From G041228335 sp964580905 (GTDB taxonomy: Bacteria; Pseudomonadota; Alphaproteobacteria; Puniceispirillales; UBA1172), in the NCBI GenBank assembly GCA_964580905.1, contig CAZOLR010000001.1:62001-126000 (forward strand): a DNA stretch of 64,000 nucleotides, given 5' to 3'. The position numbers and the translations under genes were made by a program. The notes beneath the pieces are model-generated. The model was not told where the DNA came from. It saw only the letters and a program-made list of their open reading frames with translations, and made no database searches. Position 1 is the stretch's first letter. Every line of letters begins with the position of its first letter. Below are positions 8,747 through 16,282 of the stretch, one piece after another.

Positions 8747-8829
8747 ACTATATACTTAACCCCGGCGTCGTTGACCGCAAGAGGTAATGCGGCAAAAACA
8801 GCTTTGATCAGGGCTTCAGAGGGGACTAC

Positions 8830-9444
8830 ATGACCTTTATCAAGGGCTTTCTTCTGGGGCTGTCTCTTATCATGGCGATAGGTGCGCAAAACGCCTATGT
8901 GCTTCGGGCAGGTTTAAGAAAGACGCATGTTTTTGCCATCTGTCTTTTCTGCGCCCTTTCGGATGCCGTTCTGATCGCCGTGGGCATAACTGGCATGGGG
9001 GCTGTCCTCGGTGGGATGCAAGATATATCGTTCTGGCTCTATCTTGTGGCGTCAGGCTGGCTCTTCGGGTATGGCCTGCTCCGGCTTCGGGATGCTTTGC
9101 GGGGGCAATCGGGCCTCAATTCCGAAGGGGGGACTGATCGGCCGTCTTTACCTTCTGCACTTCTGATGGCAGCGGCGTTAACCTGGCTCAATCCGCATGT
9201 TTATCTGGATACGGTGGTGCTTCTCGGCGGGATAGCCTCCACCCTGGGTCCCGCAGAAAGATTATCTTTCGGGACAGGGGCGGCGCTGGCCAGTTTCATC
9301 TTCTTTTTCGGATTGGGATATGGCGCAAGGGCCGTCGGCGGATATCTGACCGGTCCGGCTTCATGGAAGAAAATTGACCTTGGCATCGCCCTCATCATGT
9401 TCTGGCTTGCCACTGGTTTTCTCACAGCGGCGTTCCGACTTTAG
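8830..9444 (+). CDS. argO: LysE/ArgO-type amino acid exporter
   Basis: A 204-residue inner-membrane exporter of the LysE superfamily; ArgO and LysE members expel arginine or lysine. The N-terminal signature GLSLIMAIGAQNAYVLRAGL is at residues 9-28 and there are about six hydrophobic segments, with the family motif AALTWLNPHVYLDTVVLLGG in the second half. An arginine-type exporter beside two ureohydrolases fits a locus dealing with arginine-derived compounds. It is divergent from the TPR gene across about 83 bases. The symbol reflects the closest subfamily by eye. Confidence 0.82.
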   Translation: MTFIKGFLLGLSLIMAIGAQNAYVLRAGLRKTHVFAICLFCALSDAVLIAVGITGMGAVLGGMQDISFWLYLVASGWLFGYGLLRLRDALRGQSGLNSEGGTDRPSLPSALLMAAALTWLNPHVYLDTVVLLGGIASTLGPAERLSFGTGAALASFIFFFGLGYGARAVGGYLTGPASWKKIDLGIALIMFWLATGFLTAAFRL

Positions 9445-9482
9445 CGCCGTTTTTTAAAAAGGTTTCAAGAGAAGGGGTTTTC

Positions 9483-10682
9483 ATGTCTGATCACTTATAT
9501 CCTGCCAATACCGGCCCGCTGAAAGGGCTTCGCGTTCTTGATTTGACACGGATTCTCGCAGGCCCGACCGCCACCCAGTTGCTTGGCGACCTCGGCGCTG
9601 ATGTGGTCAAGATCGAACGTCCGGGCCAGGGCGATGATACCCGCACATGGGGCCCGCCTTACCTCAACGATGATAAGGGGCAGCCGACGGCCGAAAGCGG
9701 GTACTATCTTGCCGCCAACCGGAACAAAAGGTCTCTTGCCATTGATTTCACCACCCAAGAAGGGGCTGTGACGCTCCGCCGGCTTGCGGCAAAAGCCGAT
9801 GTGCTGATGGAAAACTTCAAACTGGGCGGGCTGGCAAAATACGGGCTGGGATATGAAGATCTCAAAGAGATCAACCCCGGGCTTGTCTATTGTTCCATTA
9901 CCGGCTTCGGCCAGACCGGACCCAACGCGCATCGCGCCGGATACGATATCATGGTTCAGGGTTATGGCGGGTATATGTCCATCACCGGCGAGAAAGGCGG
10001 CCAGCCGCAGAAAGTCGGCGTTGCGGTGGCTGATCTCATTACGGGAATGTACAGCGTTACCGGAATTCTGGCGGCGCTCCGGCATCGCGATGCAACCGGA
10101 GAAGGTCAGCATATCGACATAGCGCTGGTGGACTCGCAGGTGTCCTGGCTGGTGAATGTGGGGGTGAATTATCTTCTTTCCGGCAATGTTCCCGCGCCTG
10201 CCGGAAATACGCATGCCAATATTGTTCCCTATCAGGTCTTTGCGACCGCCGACAGCCATATCATTATCGCGGTCGGCAACGACAGCCAATTTGCGGCTTT
10301 CGCCGGAATACTGGGACATCCTGATCTTGCCAGCGATGACCGTTTCAGGACAAATCCCTCAAGGCTGAAGCATCGGCAGATCATCGTCCCGCTCCTTGAA
10401 GAGCTGATCGGCACCTGGAGGCGGGATGATCTTCTGAAAGCCTGCGAGGAGAAAGGTGTTCCGGCAGGTCCGGTGCATGATATGGCCGATGTCTTTACCT
10501 CAGATCAGGTCAGGGCAAGGGATATGAAGATCTCAATGCCTTATGATGGTGCTGAAACCGGTGCGGTGGATCTCATCGGCAATCCGCTGAAACTGTCGGC
10601 AACACCTGTATCCTACCGGAGGCCGCCGCCACGATGCGGCCAGCATACCGAAGAAGTGCTTGAAGACTGGTTGAAGGATTGA
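9483..10682 (+). CDS. Family III CoA-transferase (CaiB/Frc type)
   Basis: A 399-residue acyl-CoA transferase of family III, which moves CoA between carboxylic acids through a covalent aspartyl intermediate. The N-terminal LKGLRVLDLTRILAGP and the block VKIERPGQGDDTR are diagnostic; the candidate catalytic aspartate lies in DIALVDSQVSW near residue 175. Substrates in the family include formate/oxalate, carnitine, succinate/glutarate and DMSP-related acids, and none can be chosen here. It is 38 bases downstream of the exporter gene on the same strand and converges on the second deacetylase-fold gene. Confidence 0.85.
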   Translation: MSDHLYPANTGPLKGLRVLDLTRILAGPTATQLLGDLGADVVKIERPGQGDDTRTWGPPYLNDDKGQPTAESGYYLAANRNKRSLAIDFTTQEGAVTLRRLAAKADVLMENFKLGGLAKYGLGYEDLKEINPGLVYCSITGFGQTGPNAHRAGYDIMVQGYGGYMSITGEKGGQPQKVGVAVADLITGMYSVTGILAALRHRDATGEGQHIDIALVDSQVSWLVNVGVNYLLSGNVPAPAGNTHANIVPYQVFATADSHIIIAVGNDSQFAAFAGILGHPDLASDDRFRTNPSRLKHRQIIVPLLEELIGTWRRDDLLKACEEKGVPAGPVHDMADVFTSDQVRARDMKISMPYDGAETGAVDLIGNPLKLSATPVSYRRPPPRCGQHTEEVLEDWLKD

Positions 10683-10693
10683 CCTGAGCGAGC

Positions 10694-11611
10694 TCAGCGC
10701 AAGGCGTTGAGATGTGATGTGACCGAGGCTTTCAGTGCTTGAAGGTCGTATCCGCCTTCAAGGAGTGAGACAAGTCGCCCCCCGGCGCAGTCTTCGGCCA
10801 TTTGCCGGATCATGGTCGTGAGTGTGGCAAAATCCTCAGCCTCCAGTTCCACGCTGGCCAGCGGGTCATCCGCATGGGCGTCGAAACCGGCAGAAAGAAT
10901 GATCAGCTCCGGTTTGCCGGCCCTGATGCGCGGGATCAGGTGATCCCGCCAGACAGAAATTACGGTTTCACCATCACTGCCCGCACGAAGAGGGGCGTTG
11001 TGAATGTTCCCCCGGCCGGTTTCATCGGCCGCCCCGGTCCCCGGAAAGAGCGGCATCTGATGGCTTGAAGCGAACAGCAGATCACCGTCATTCCAGAACG
11101 CGGCCTGAGTTCCGTTGCCATGATGAACATCAAAATCAACCACCGCTACCCGGGTCAGGTCATAAACCTCACGCGCGTGCTGGGCGGCGATGGCAGCGGA
11201 AGAAAAAAGGCAGAACCCCATGGCGGTGTCCGGTTCCGCGTGATGGCCGGGAGGGCGGGCGGCAAGAAAGACACGTTCAGCCGCCCCGGTCATCACCTCA
11301 TCAACGGCCAGCACCGCGCCTCCGGCCGCACGCAGGCCAGCTTCGAGTGACCCGCGCCCCATGTGCGTGTCAGGATCAAGGGCTGTTGTGCCTTCACCAT
11401 CAGTGTCATAGGCCGCAATAGCATCGAGATAGGCATTGCCGTGAACAAGTGCGATGCGATCGGCCGCGGCTTTTGGCGCATCAAGGCGCTCAATATCCGG
11501 AAAGCTTTCATCCATTGCCTGCCAGACAGCACGTATACGGTCCGGCCGTTCGGGATGCCCCATGGGAACAGGGTGGTGAGCAAAAGCGTCATGGGTAATA
11601 ATCTTCAGCAT
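10694..11611 (-). CDS. Histone-deacetylase-fold amidohydrolase (acetylpolyamine deacetylase-like)
   Basis: A 305-residue zinc amidohydrolase. It has the complete motif set of the acetylpolyamine/acetoin-type bacterial deacetylases: ARPPGHHAEPDTAMGFC with the paired histidines, VAVVDFDVHHGNGTQ with two metal ligands, LSAGFDAHADDPL with the third, and LLEGGYD carrying the catalytic tyrosine. GGGGAGG lies a few bases before ATG 11611. The gene is the third of a minus-strand unit: methyltransferase, 43-residue membrane protein, this gene. Acetylated polyamines are the best guess for substrate; that is inference from the family and the nearby ureohydrolases. Confidence 0.88.
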   Translation of the reverse strand: MLKIITHDAFAHHPVPMGHPERPDRIRAVWQAMDESFPDIERLDAPKAAADRIALVHGNAYLDAIAAYDTDGEGTTALDPDTHMGRGSLEAGLRAAGGAVLAVDEVMTGAAERVFLAARPPGHHAEPDTAMGFCLFSSAAIAAQHAREVYDLTRVAVVDFDVHHGNGTQAAFWNDGDLLFASSHQMPLFPGTGAADETGRGNIHNAPLRAGSDGETVISVWRDHLIPRIRAGKPELIILSAGFDAHADDPLASVELEAEDFATLTTMIRQMAEDCAGGRLVSLLEGGYDLQALKASVTSHLNALR

Positions 11612-11623
11612 CTCTTGCCTCCC

Positions 11624-11755
11624 CTAATTCTTGTTCCTGTCTTTCGGCGGTGCCTTGGTGACCTCAAGGCCGAGAAAATCCAATAATCGCGGCACAATGA
11701 ACCGTGCAATGATCAGCCCGAGCCCGACCCATATCAGGATATCGGCTATTTCCAT
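11624..11755 (-). CDS. 43-residue membrane protein, small ORF
   Basis: A short frame from ATG 11755 to TAG at 11624 encodes 43 residues: an acidic N-terminus (MEIADILIW), a hydrophobic stretch GLGLIIARFIV, and a tail rich in charged residues (EVTKAPPKDRNKN). It overlaps the 3' end of the methyltransferase gene by 10 bases and stops 12 bases before the deacetylase start, whose ribosome binding site lies in that gap. The tight packing, membrane-like composition and charged tail support a real gene. I know no family for it; it may anchor or regulate a partner enzyme. Confidence 0.6.
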   Translation of the reverse strand: MEIADILIWVGLGLIIARFIVPRLLDFLGLEVTKAPPKDRNKN

Positions 11756-12411
11756 TTCTGGTCTCCCTTCCTCACCGTGAATTCGGCGACGACAGCGGTC
11801 GTGCAGTCAACCGAAACAGCATCGGGATCTTCGTAAATATCCATGTCATGCAGGATCGGTGTGGTGATGATGCCATCTTTCGCAAGTGTCTCCAGTGTGC
11901 GGGAAAATCCCTTTTCCCCGAAATGCTGGGCATTGATGCCGATAAGGGCAAGGCCGCCGGGTTCGGCCAAACGGAGGGCGTTGATGAGCGCATCCGGCCC
12001 GAGATGCCCGAGGGTAAAGGTCCCGGCGCTTATCAGCGCATCATAGTGCGTCTCAGGCAAGGACGACGGATCAGTCAGATCAGCCAGCAGGAGTTCGGCA
12101 TAGACATTTTTCCTGGCCGCGATCTCAAGCATGCCTTGCGAGATATCAAGCCCGTCCAGCGGGGCTGTTACGCCCAGTTTCCTCAAATGAAATCCGATCA
12201 GGCCGGTGCCGCAGCCGATATCAGCAATACGCCCGGTGCTGTTCCGGATCAGTCCCGCGAGCAGTCCGGCGATGCGTTCAGGATAGGCGTAGCCTTCGGC
12301 GGCGGCGAAATCATCTTCGTAGCTCTCCGCCCAGCTGTCATAATAACGGCGATGATCCGCCGGTGTGGAAAGGCTGTAGGCTTCATCTCTGTTGTGATTA
12401 TTGCTGCTCAT
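11746..12411 (-). CDS. SAM-dependent class I methyltransferase
   Basis: A 221-residue methyltransferase. Motif I is IADIGCGTGLIGFHL near residue 60-75, followed by LDGLDISQGML for the acidic ribose-binding residue and YDALISAGTFTLGHL for the later motif. The substrate is not evident; the general fold resembles small-molecule or predicted TPR-linked methyltransferases. It starts a minus-strand unit with the 43-residue membrane protein and the deacetylase-fold enzyme. About 144 bases separate it from the divergent aldehyde dehydrogenase gene, which carries a sigma-54-like site on the other strand. Confidence 0.8.
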   Translation of the reverse strand: MSSNNHNRDEAYSLSTPADHRRYYDSWAESYEDDFAAAEGYAYPERIAGLLAGLIRNSTGRIADIGCGTGLIGFHLRKLGVTAPLDGLDISQGMLEIAARKNVYAELLLADLTDPSSLPETHYDALISAGTFTLGHLGPDALINALRLAEPGGLALIGINAQHFGEKGFSRTLETLAKDGIITTPILHDMDIYEDPDAVSVDCTTAVVAEFTVRKGDQKWK

Positions 12412-12485
12412 AACCTGACTGTAGCAAAATCCGCCGGGGATTGAAGCAGTTTTCAGCCGGATCAGGCAAAGGAAATTCCTTGTGC

Positions 12486-12501
12486 TGGGATGTTTTTTGC
12501 A
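12486..12501 (+). promoter_or_regulatory. Possible sigma-54 (-24/-12) promoter for the aldehyde dehydrogenase gene
   Basis: The sequence reads TGGGATG-tttt-TTGCA against the RpoN consensus TGGCACG-N4-TTGCA. The invariant GG (12487-12488) and GC (12499-12500) are exactly ten bases apart. It is intergenic, in the right direction, and about 55 bases before ATG 12556, leaving room for a short leader. rpoN is present in the window. A single match of this kind can arise by chance, and no enhancer-binding regulator is seen nearby. Confidence 0.45.
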
Positions 12502-12555
12502 TGGTCAAATTGTGCGGGCATAGGTAGGGTTATTCCATAAGCGGGGAGTAAGAGA

Positions 12556-14004
12556 ATGACACGACTGGTTTCAAGCTATTACGGCGGGGCTTCCCGCCCG
12601 CAAGATGCGGCGGCAAGGAAAGTGCCGAAATACTATCCCGCAACGGGGGAGGTCATCGCAGAGGTTGAGCTGGCCACTCCTGAAATGCTGGATGAGGCTG
12701 TTGCCATGGCAGCCGATGCCCAGAAAGACTGGGCAAAGACATCCGTTCAGGCGCGGGGGCAGATACTTATCCGATGTGCCAATGCACTGCGTGAGGCGAA
12801 TGATGAGCTTTCGCGGCTTGAGGTGGAAGACGTCGGCAAAGTCTATGCTGAAGCTCATTCCGCTGATGTGCCAAGCGGCCCCGATGTCATGGAATATCTC
12901 GGCGCCGCCGTGATGACCTATACCGGCACCCAGCATCAGTGGCCGGGTGCATTCGGGTATACAAGGCGTGTGCCCCTGGGTGTTTGTGCCGGGATCGGGG
13001 CGTGGAATTTCCCCGCACAGATCGCGCTTTGGAAATCTTCTCCGGCCCTTGCCATGGGTAATGCGTTTATCCTCAAACCTTCGGAAATGACGCCACTGGT
13101 CTCGCTCAGGATTGCTGAGATCATGGAAGAAGCAGGTCTTCCGCCGGGCCTGATGAATGTGCTGCAGGGAGATGGCGATCTCGGATCTGCCATCTGCGCG
13201 CATCCAGGGATTGCCAAAGTATCCCTGACCGGCGGCAGCGCGACCGGCCGCAAGATCATGGCGCAGTCGGCCACCAGCCTCAAGCGGGTGACCCTTGAGC
13301 TCGGCGGCAAGGCCCCGTTGATCCTGTTTGAGGATTGCGATCTTGAAAAAGCGGCAACCACAGCTCTTGAGGCCAATTTCTATACCGCCGGTGAAGTCTG
13401 CTCCAATGCCACCCGTGTCTTTGTCCAGCGATCCATTGCGGCTGAAATCCTTCAGCTGATGAAGGAAAAAACAGAAGCGATGGTTGTCGGTGACCCGATG
13501 TCGGATGATGTGCATATGGGCGCCCTGATATCCGAGACGCATCTTCAAAAGGTTCTGGGTTATGTAGAGAAGGGTCTTTCCGAAGGCGCAAAGCTTGTCA
13601 CCGGTGGCGGGCGGGTGCATCCGCAAGGTTTTGAAGGCGGCTATTTCATGCAGCCCACCATTCTCGGGGATTGCACGGATACGATGACCGTGGTGCGGGA
13701 AGAGATTTTCGGCCCGGTCATGAGCGTACTTGTTTTCGATACCGAAGACGAAGCGGTTGAAAGGGCCAACGCAACGGAATACGGTCTGGGCGCGGGCCTT
13801 TTCACACGGGATCTCAGCCGTGCGTACCGTGTTGCCGATCAGCTTCAGGCCGGCAATGTCTGGGTGAATTCCTATAATCTCATTCCGCCGGATATGCCGT
13901 TCGGCGGTGTCAAGAATTCAGGTTTCGGGCGGGAATCTTCGGCTTTCGCCTTTGAAGCCTACAGCGATATCCGCGCCACCTACATATCCATTGACGAAGA
14001 ATAG
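12556..14004 (+). CDS. betB: Betaine-aldehyde-type NAD-dependent aldehyde dehydrogenase
   Basis: A 482-residue aldehyde dehydrogenase, closest in its motifs to betaine aldehyde/aminoaldehyde dehydrogenases (ALDH9/BetB). The catalytic cysteine is C282 in TAGEVCSNATRVFV, the general base E248 in LELGGK, and the oxyanion asparagine N151 in GIGAWNFP. Known members oxidise betaine aldehyde to glycine betaine or amino- and trimethylaminobutyraldehydes. GGGGAG lies about ten bases before the start. The next gene, an agmatinase, begins 11 bases after its stop, so the pair is probably one operon, which makes an aminoaldehyde from polyamine breakdown as likely a substrate as betaine aldehyde. No choline dehydrogenase is seen. 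Confidence 0.82.
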   Translation: MTRLVSSYYGGASRPQDAAARKVPKYYPATGEVIAEVELATPEMLDEAVAMAADAQKDWAKTSVQARGQILIRCANALREANDELSRLEVEDVGKVYAEAHSADVPSGPDVMEYLGAAVMTYTGTQHQWPGAFGYTRRVPLGVCAGIGAWNFPAQIALWKSSPALAMGNAFILKPSEMTPLVSLRIAEIMEEAGLPPGLMNVLQGDGDLGSAICAHPGIAKVSLTGGSATGRKIMAQSATSLKRVTLELGGKAPLILFEDCDLEKAATTALEANFYTAGEVCSNATRVFVQRSIAAEILQLMKEKTEAMVVGDPMSDDVHMGALISETHLQKVLGYVEKGLSEGAKLVTGGGRVHPQGFEGGYFMQPTILGDCTDTMTVVREEIFGPVMSVLVFDTEDEAVERANATEYGLGAGLFTRDLSRAYRVADQLQAGNVWVNSYNLIPPDMPFGGVKNSGFGRESSAFAFEAYSDIRATYISIDEE

Positions 14005-14015
14005 GGGAGTACAAC

Positions 14016-14987
14016 ATGAGCGATACATCTTTCTTTGAACCGGTTTCGGGAGCACAACTGCCCAGATTCGCGGGCGTACCGTCCTTTATGCGCCTGCCGA
14101 TAGTCGGGTTTGATCATCCCAGAATAGGTGATGTGGATATCGGTGTTGTTGGTGTTCCGTGGGATGGCGGGACCACCAACCGCCCGGGTGCGCGTCATGG
14201 CCCCCGCCAGTTACGTGATCTTTCGACCATGATCCGTTCCACCCATCCGGTGTCCTATATCAGCCCTTTCAAGATGGTGAACTGTGCGGATATCGGGGAT
14301 TGCCCCATCAATCCGGCTGATCTTAACGATACGCTGGAACGGGTGACCAATTTTTACGCCGAAATCAGCAAAAGAGGCATCACGCCCATGACAGCGGGAG
14401 GAGATCATCTCGTTTCCCTGCCGGTTCTTCGCGGACTTGCGAGCGAGGGACCTGTCGGGATGATCCACTTTGATGCCCATACCGATCTTTTCGACAGTTA
14501 TTTTGATGGTTTCCGTTTCACCCACGGCACGCCCTTCCGCCGGGCCATCGAAGAAGGCCTGCTTGACCCGAAGCGGGTGGTGCAGATCGGTATCCGCGGC
14601 ACCATGTATGATGGTGAGGATATCGAATGGGGGAGAGAGAACGGCGTCACCATCATCACCATGGATGAGTTTGCTGACCGCACTATCGCCGATGTGATGG
14701 ATCAGGCAAGACAGATCGTCGGTGATGCCCCGACCTATGTCAGCTTTGATATTGACTGCATAGATCCCGCTTTCGCCCCCGGCACCGGAACACCTGAAAT
14801 CGGCGGTTTCACCACCCGCGAAGCGCAGCTTCTCGTACGTCGTCTTGAAGGCCTTAATCTTATCGGCGCTGATCTTGTTGAAGTCTCGCCACCTTTTGAT
14901 GAAAGCGGCAACACCGCCTGGGTTGGTGTGTCGATCATGTTTGAGTTGCTGTGCATGCTGGCCGTGTCGGTTGATGCCCGAAGCTGA
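14016..14987 (+). CDS. speB: Agmatinase-like ureohydrolase
   Basis: A 323-residue ureohydrolase with the full manganese ligand set: GGDH (H131), HFDAHTDLFD (D153, H155, D157) and SFDIDCIDPAFAPGTGTPE near residue 244. The last motif and the length are typical of agmatinase and guanidinobutyrase rather than arginase. It would release urea from agmatine or guanidinobutyrate, feeding putrescine or GABA metabolism. It follows the aldehyde dehydrogenase by 11 bases and overlaps the following YbaK-type gene by 14 bases, so three genes appear coupled. Agmatine against guanidinobutyrate cannot be settled from sequence. Confidence 0.88.
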   Translation: MSDTSFFEPVSGAQLPRFAGVPSFMRLPIVGFDHPRIGDVDIGVVGVPWDGGTTNRPGARHGPRQLRDLSTMIRSTHPVSYISPFKMVNCADIGDCPINPADLNDTLERVTNFYAEISKRGITPMTAGGDHLVSLPVLRGLASEGPVGMIHFDAHTDLFDSYFDGFRFTHGTPFRRAIEEGLLDPKRVVQIGIRGTMYDGEDIEWGRENGVTIITMDEFADRTIADVMDQARQIVGDAPTYVSFDIDCIDPAFAPGTGTPEIGGFTTREAQLLVRRLEGLNLIGADLVEVSPPFDESGNTAWVGVSIMFELLCMLAVSVDARS

Positions 14988-15507
14988 GAAGCCGGACACC
15001 CCGGCGACACGAAAGGTCGGCGCAGCGCTTGACGAAGCGGGGATGACATCGCGGCTGGTCGCGCTCACCGAAACCGCCCGCAGTGCAGACGAAGCCGCCG
15101 CTTCCCTCAATGTTGAGGTCTGTGCCATCGTCAAGACGTTGATCTTTGACCTTGTTCCGGCCGCAGGACCCCTTGCCGGTCAGCGCGTGCCCGTCGCGGT
15201 GCTCATCAGCGGTGACCGGCGATGTGATACCGGGGCTGTTGTCAGGGTGCTTGGTTGTGGTGGTGAAATCAGCCGTCCGGATGCGGCACGCGTCAAGGAA
15301 GTGACCGGGTATTCCATCGGAGGTGTTTCGCCCGTGGGCCTGCCTGATGAGGTGATGGTGCTGATAGACGCGGCGCTGGCGAGGTCAGATACCATCTGGG
15401 CCGCCGCCGGGCATACCCATCTTGTCTTCGGCTGCAGTTTTTCGGAGCTGGAACGGCTGACAGGCGGGCGGGTCACCGGGGATATAAGCCTGCCAGTCTC
15501 ATCCTGA
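14974..15507 (+). CDS. YbaK/ProX-type aminoacyl-tRNA deacylase
   Basis: A 177-residue member of the YbaK/ProX editing-domain family, which hydrolyses mischarged aminoacyl-tRNAs such as Cys-tRNA(Pro) or Ala-tRNA(Pro). Visible family features are NVEVCAIVKTLIF, ISGDRRCD, the glycine-rich VTGYSIGGVSPVGLP and AAGHTHLVFGCSFSELERLTGG. I start it at ATG 14974, inside the last 14 bases of the agmatinase gene, because upstream in-frame codons translate into agmatinase shadow sequence without homology. Coupling to the agmatinase gene is probably operonic economy rather than functional linkage. Confidence 0.85.
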   Translation: MPEAEKPDTPATRKVGAALDEAGMTSRLVALTETARSADEAAASLNVEVCAIVKTLIFDLVPAAGPLAGQRVPVAVLISGDRRCDTGAVVRVLGCGGEISRPDAARVKEVTGYSIGGVSPVGLPDEVMVLIDAALARSDTIWAAAGHTHLVFGCSFSELERLTGGRVTGDISLPVSS

Positions 15508-15640
15508 GGCATCTTAGTGCAGAGTAAAGAGAGATAGCGCCCTGAAAGAGACGCATCCTGTCTTGCAAGATGGATGCGTTTTGCCGCATAATCTCACCCG
15601 GTCCATGTGCCTTGCATGGTCTCTCTTGGGGAGTGACAAA

Positions 15641-16258
15641 ATGGCTGAAAAAGTTGTGTCCTTTACACGAATGGACGAGGGAACATACGAAGATTATCAA
15701 ATGCTTGCCTCGCTTGAGCATGAATATTGTGACGGTACCGCTGATCGGATTCTGGGCCAGCTGGAAGGTCAGGGCAGGGAATCCCTGACAGGTTACAAGA
15801 TCAACCGGCTGGAACATGGCCTGCAATCTGCCGCCAGGGCGGAATATGACGGTGCTGATATTGACTGGATCGTCGCCGCCCTTATCCATGATATCGGTGA
15901 TGGCCTGTCGCCACAGAATCACGACCGCATGGCGGCGGAAATCATCCGGCCCTATGTACGCGAAGAAGTTTCATGGGTGGTGGAAAAACACGGTATTTTC
16001 CAGATGAAATATTACGGCCATCATTATGGATGGGATGCCGACAAGCGCGATGAGTTCCGCGACAATCCATATTGGCAGAGCTGTGCGGATTTCTGTGAAA
16101 GGTGGGATCAGATGTCCTTTGACCCTGATTACCCGATGCCGCCCCTGTCTCATTTTGAACCCATGCTGCGCGAAGTGTTTTCCCGCAAGGCCTGGGATGA
16201 AACGCATCTTAAGCCGGGAGTTGTTGTGGGGCTTCCTGAAGACCGTCACCCCAGATAA
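15641..16258 (+). CDS. HD-domain protein resembling PhnZ-type di-iron oxygenases
   Basis: A 205-residue HD-superfamily protein. The candidate metal ligands are H59, H83-D84 (ALIHDIGD), H94, H117 (VVEKHGIF) and D156 (ERWDQMSFDPDY), a six-ligand set like that of the mixed-valence di-iron oxygenases PhnZ, TmpB and myo-inositol oxygenase rather than simple phosphohydrolases. The phrases IRPYVREEV, YGHHYG and SFDPDYPMPPLSHFEPM also recall PhnZ. Such enzymes cleave hydroxy-phosphonates oxidatively. No PhnY-type hydroxylase lies nearby, so the substrate is open. ATG 15641 is chosen because GGGGAG lies nine bases upstream; an earlier in-frame start at 15563 lacks one. Confidence 0.72.
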   Translation: MAEKVVSFTRMDEGTYEDYQMLASLEHEYCDGTADRILGQLEGQGRESLTGYKINRLEHGLQSAARAEYDGADIDWIVAALIHDIGDGLSPQNHDRMAAEIIRPYVREEVSWVVEKHGIFQMKYYGHHYGWDADKRDEFRDNPYWQSCADFCERWDQMSFDPDYPMPPLSHFEPMLREVFSRKAWDETHLKPGVVVGLPEDRHPR

Positions 16259-16282
16259 TCAGCGTATATATTGGAGGTTTTT

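Noticed and set aside
10684..10697. Short CTGAG/CTCAG hairpin between the convergent CoA-transferase and deacetylase genes
   Set aside because: A 5-bp stem without a T run is too weak to call a terminator.
12571..13626. Long minus-strand frame of 351 codons opposite the aldehyde dehydrogenase gene
   Set aside because: It is antisense to a clear, full-length aldehyde dehydrogenase and shows no recognisable motif.
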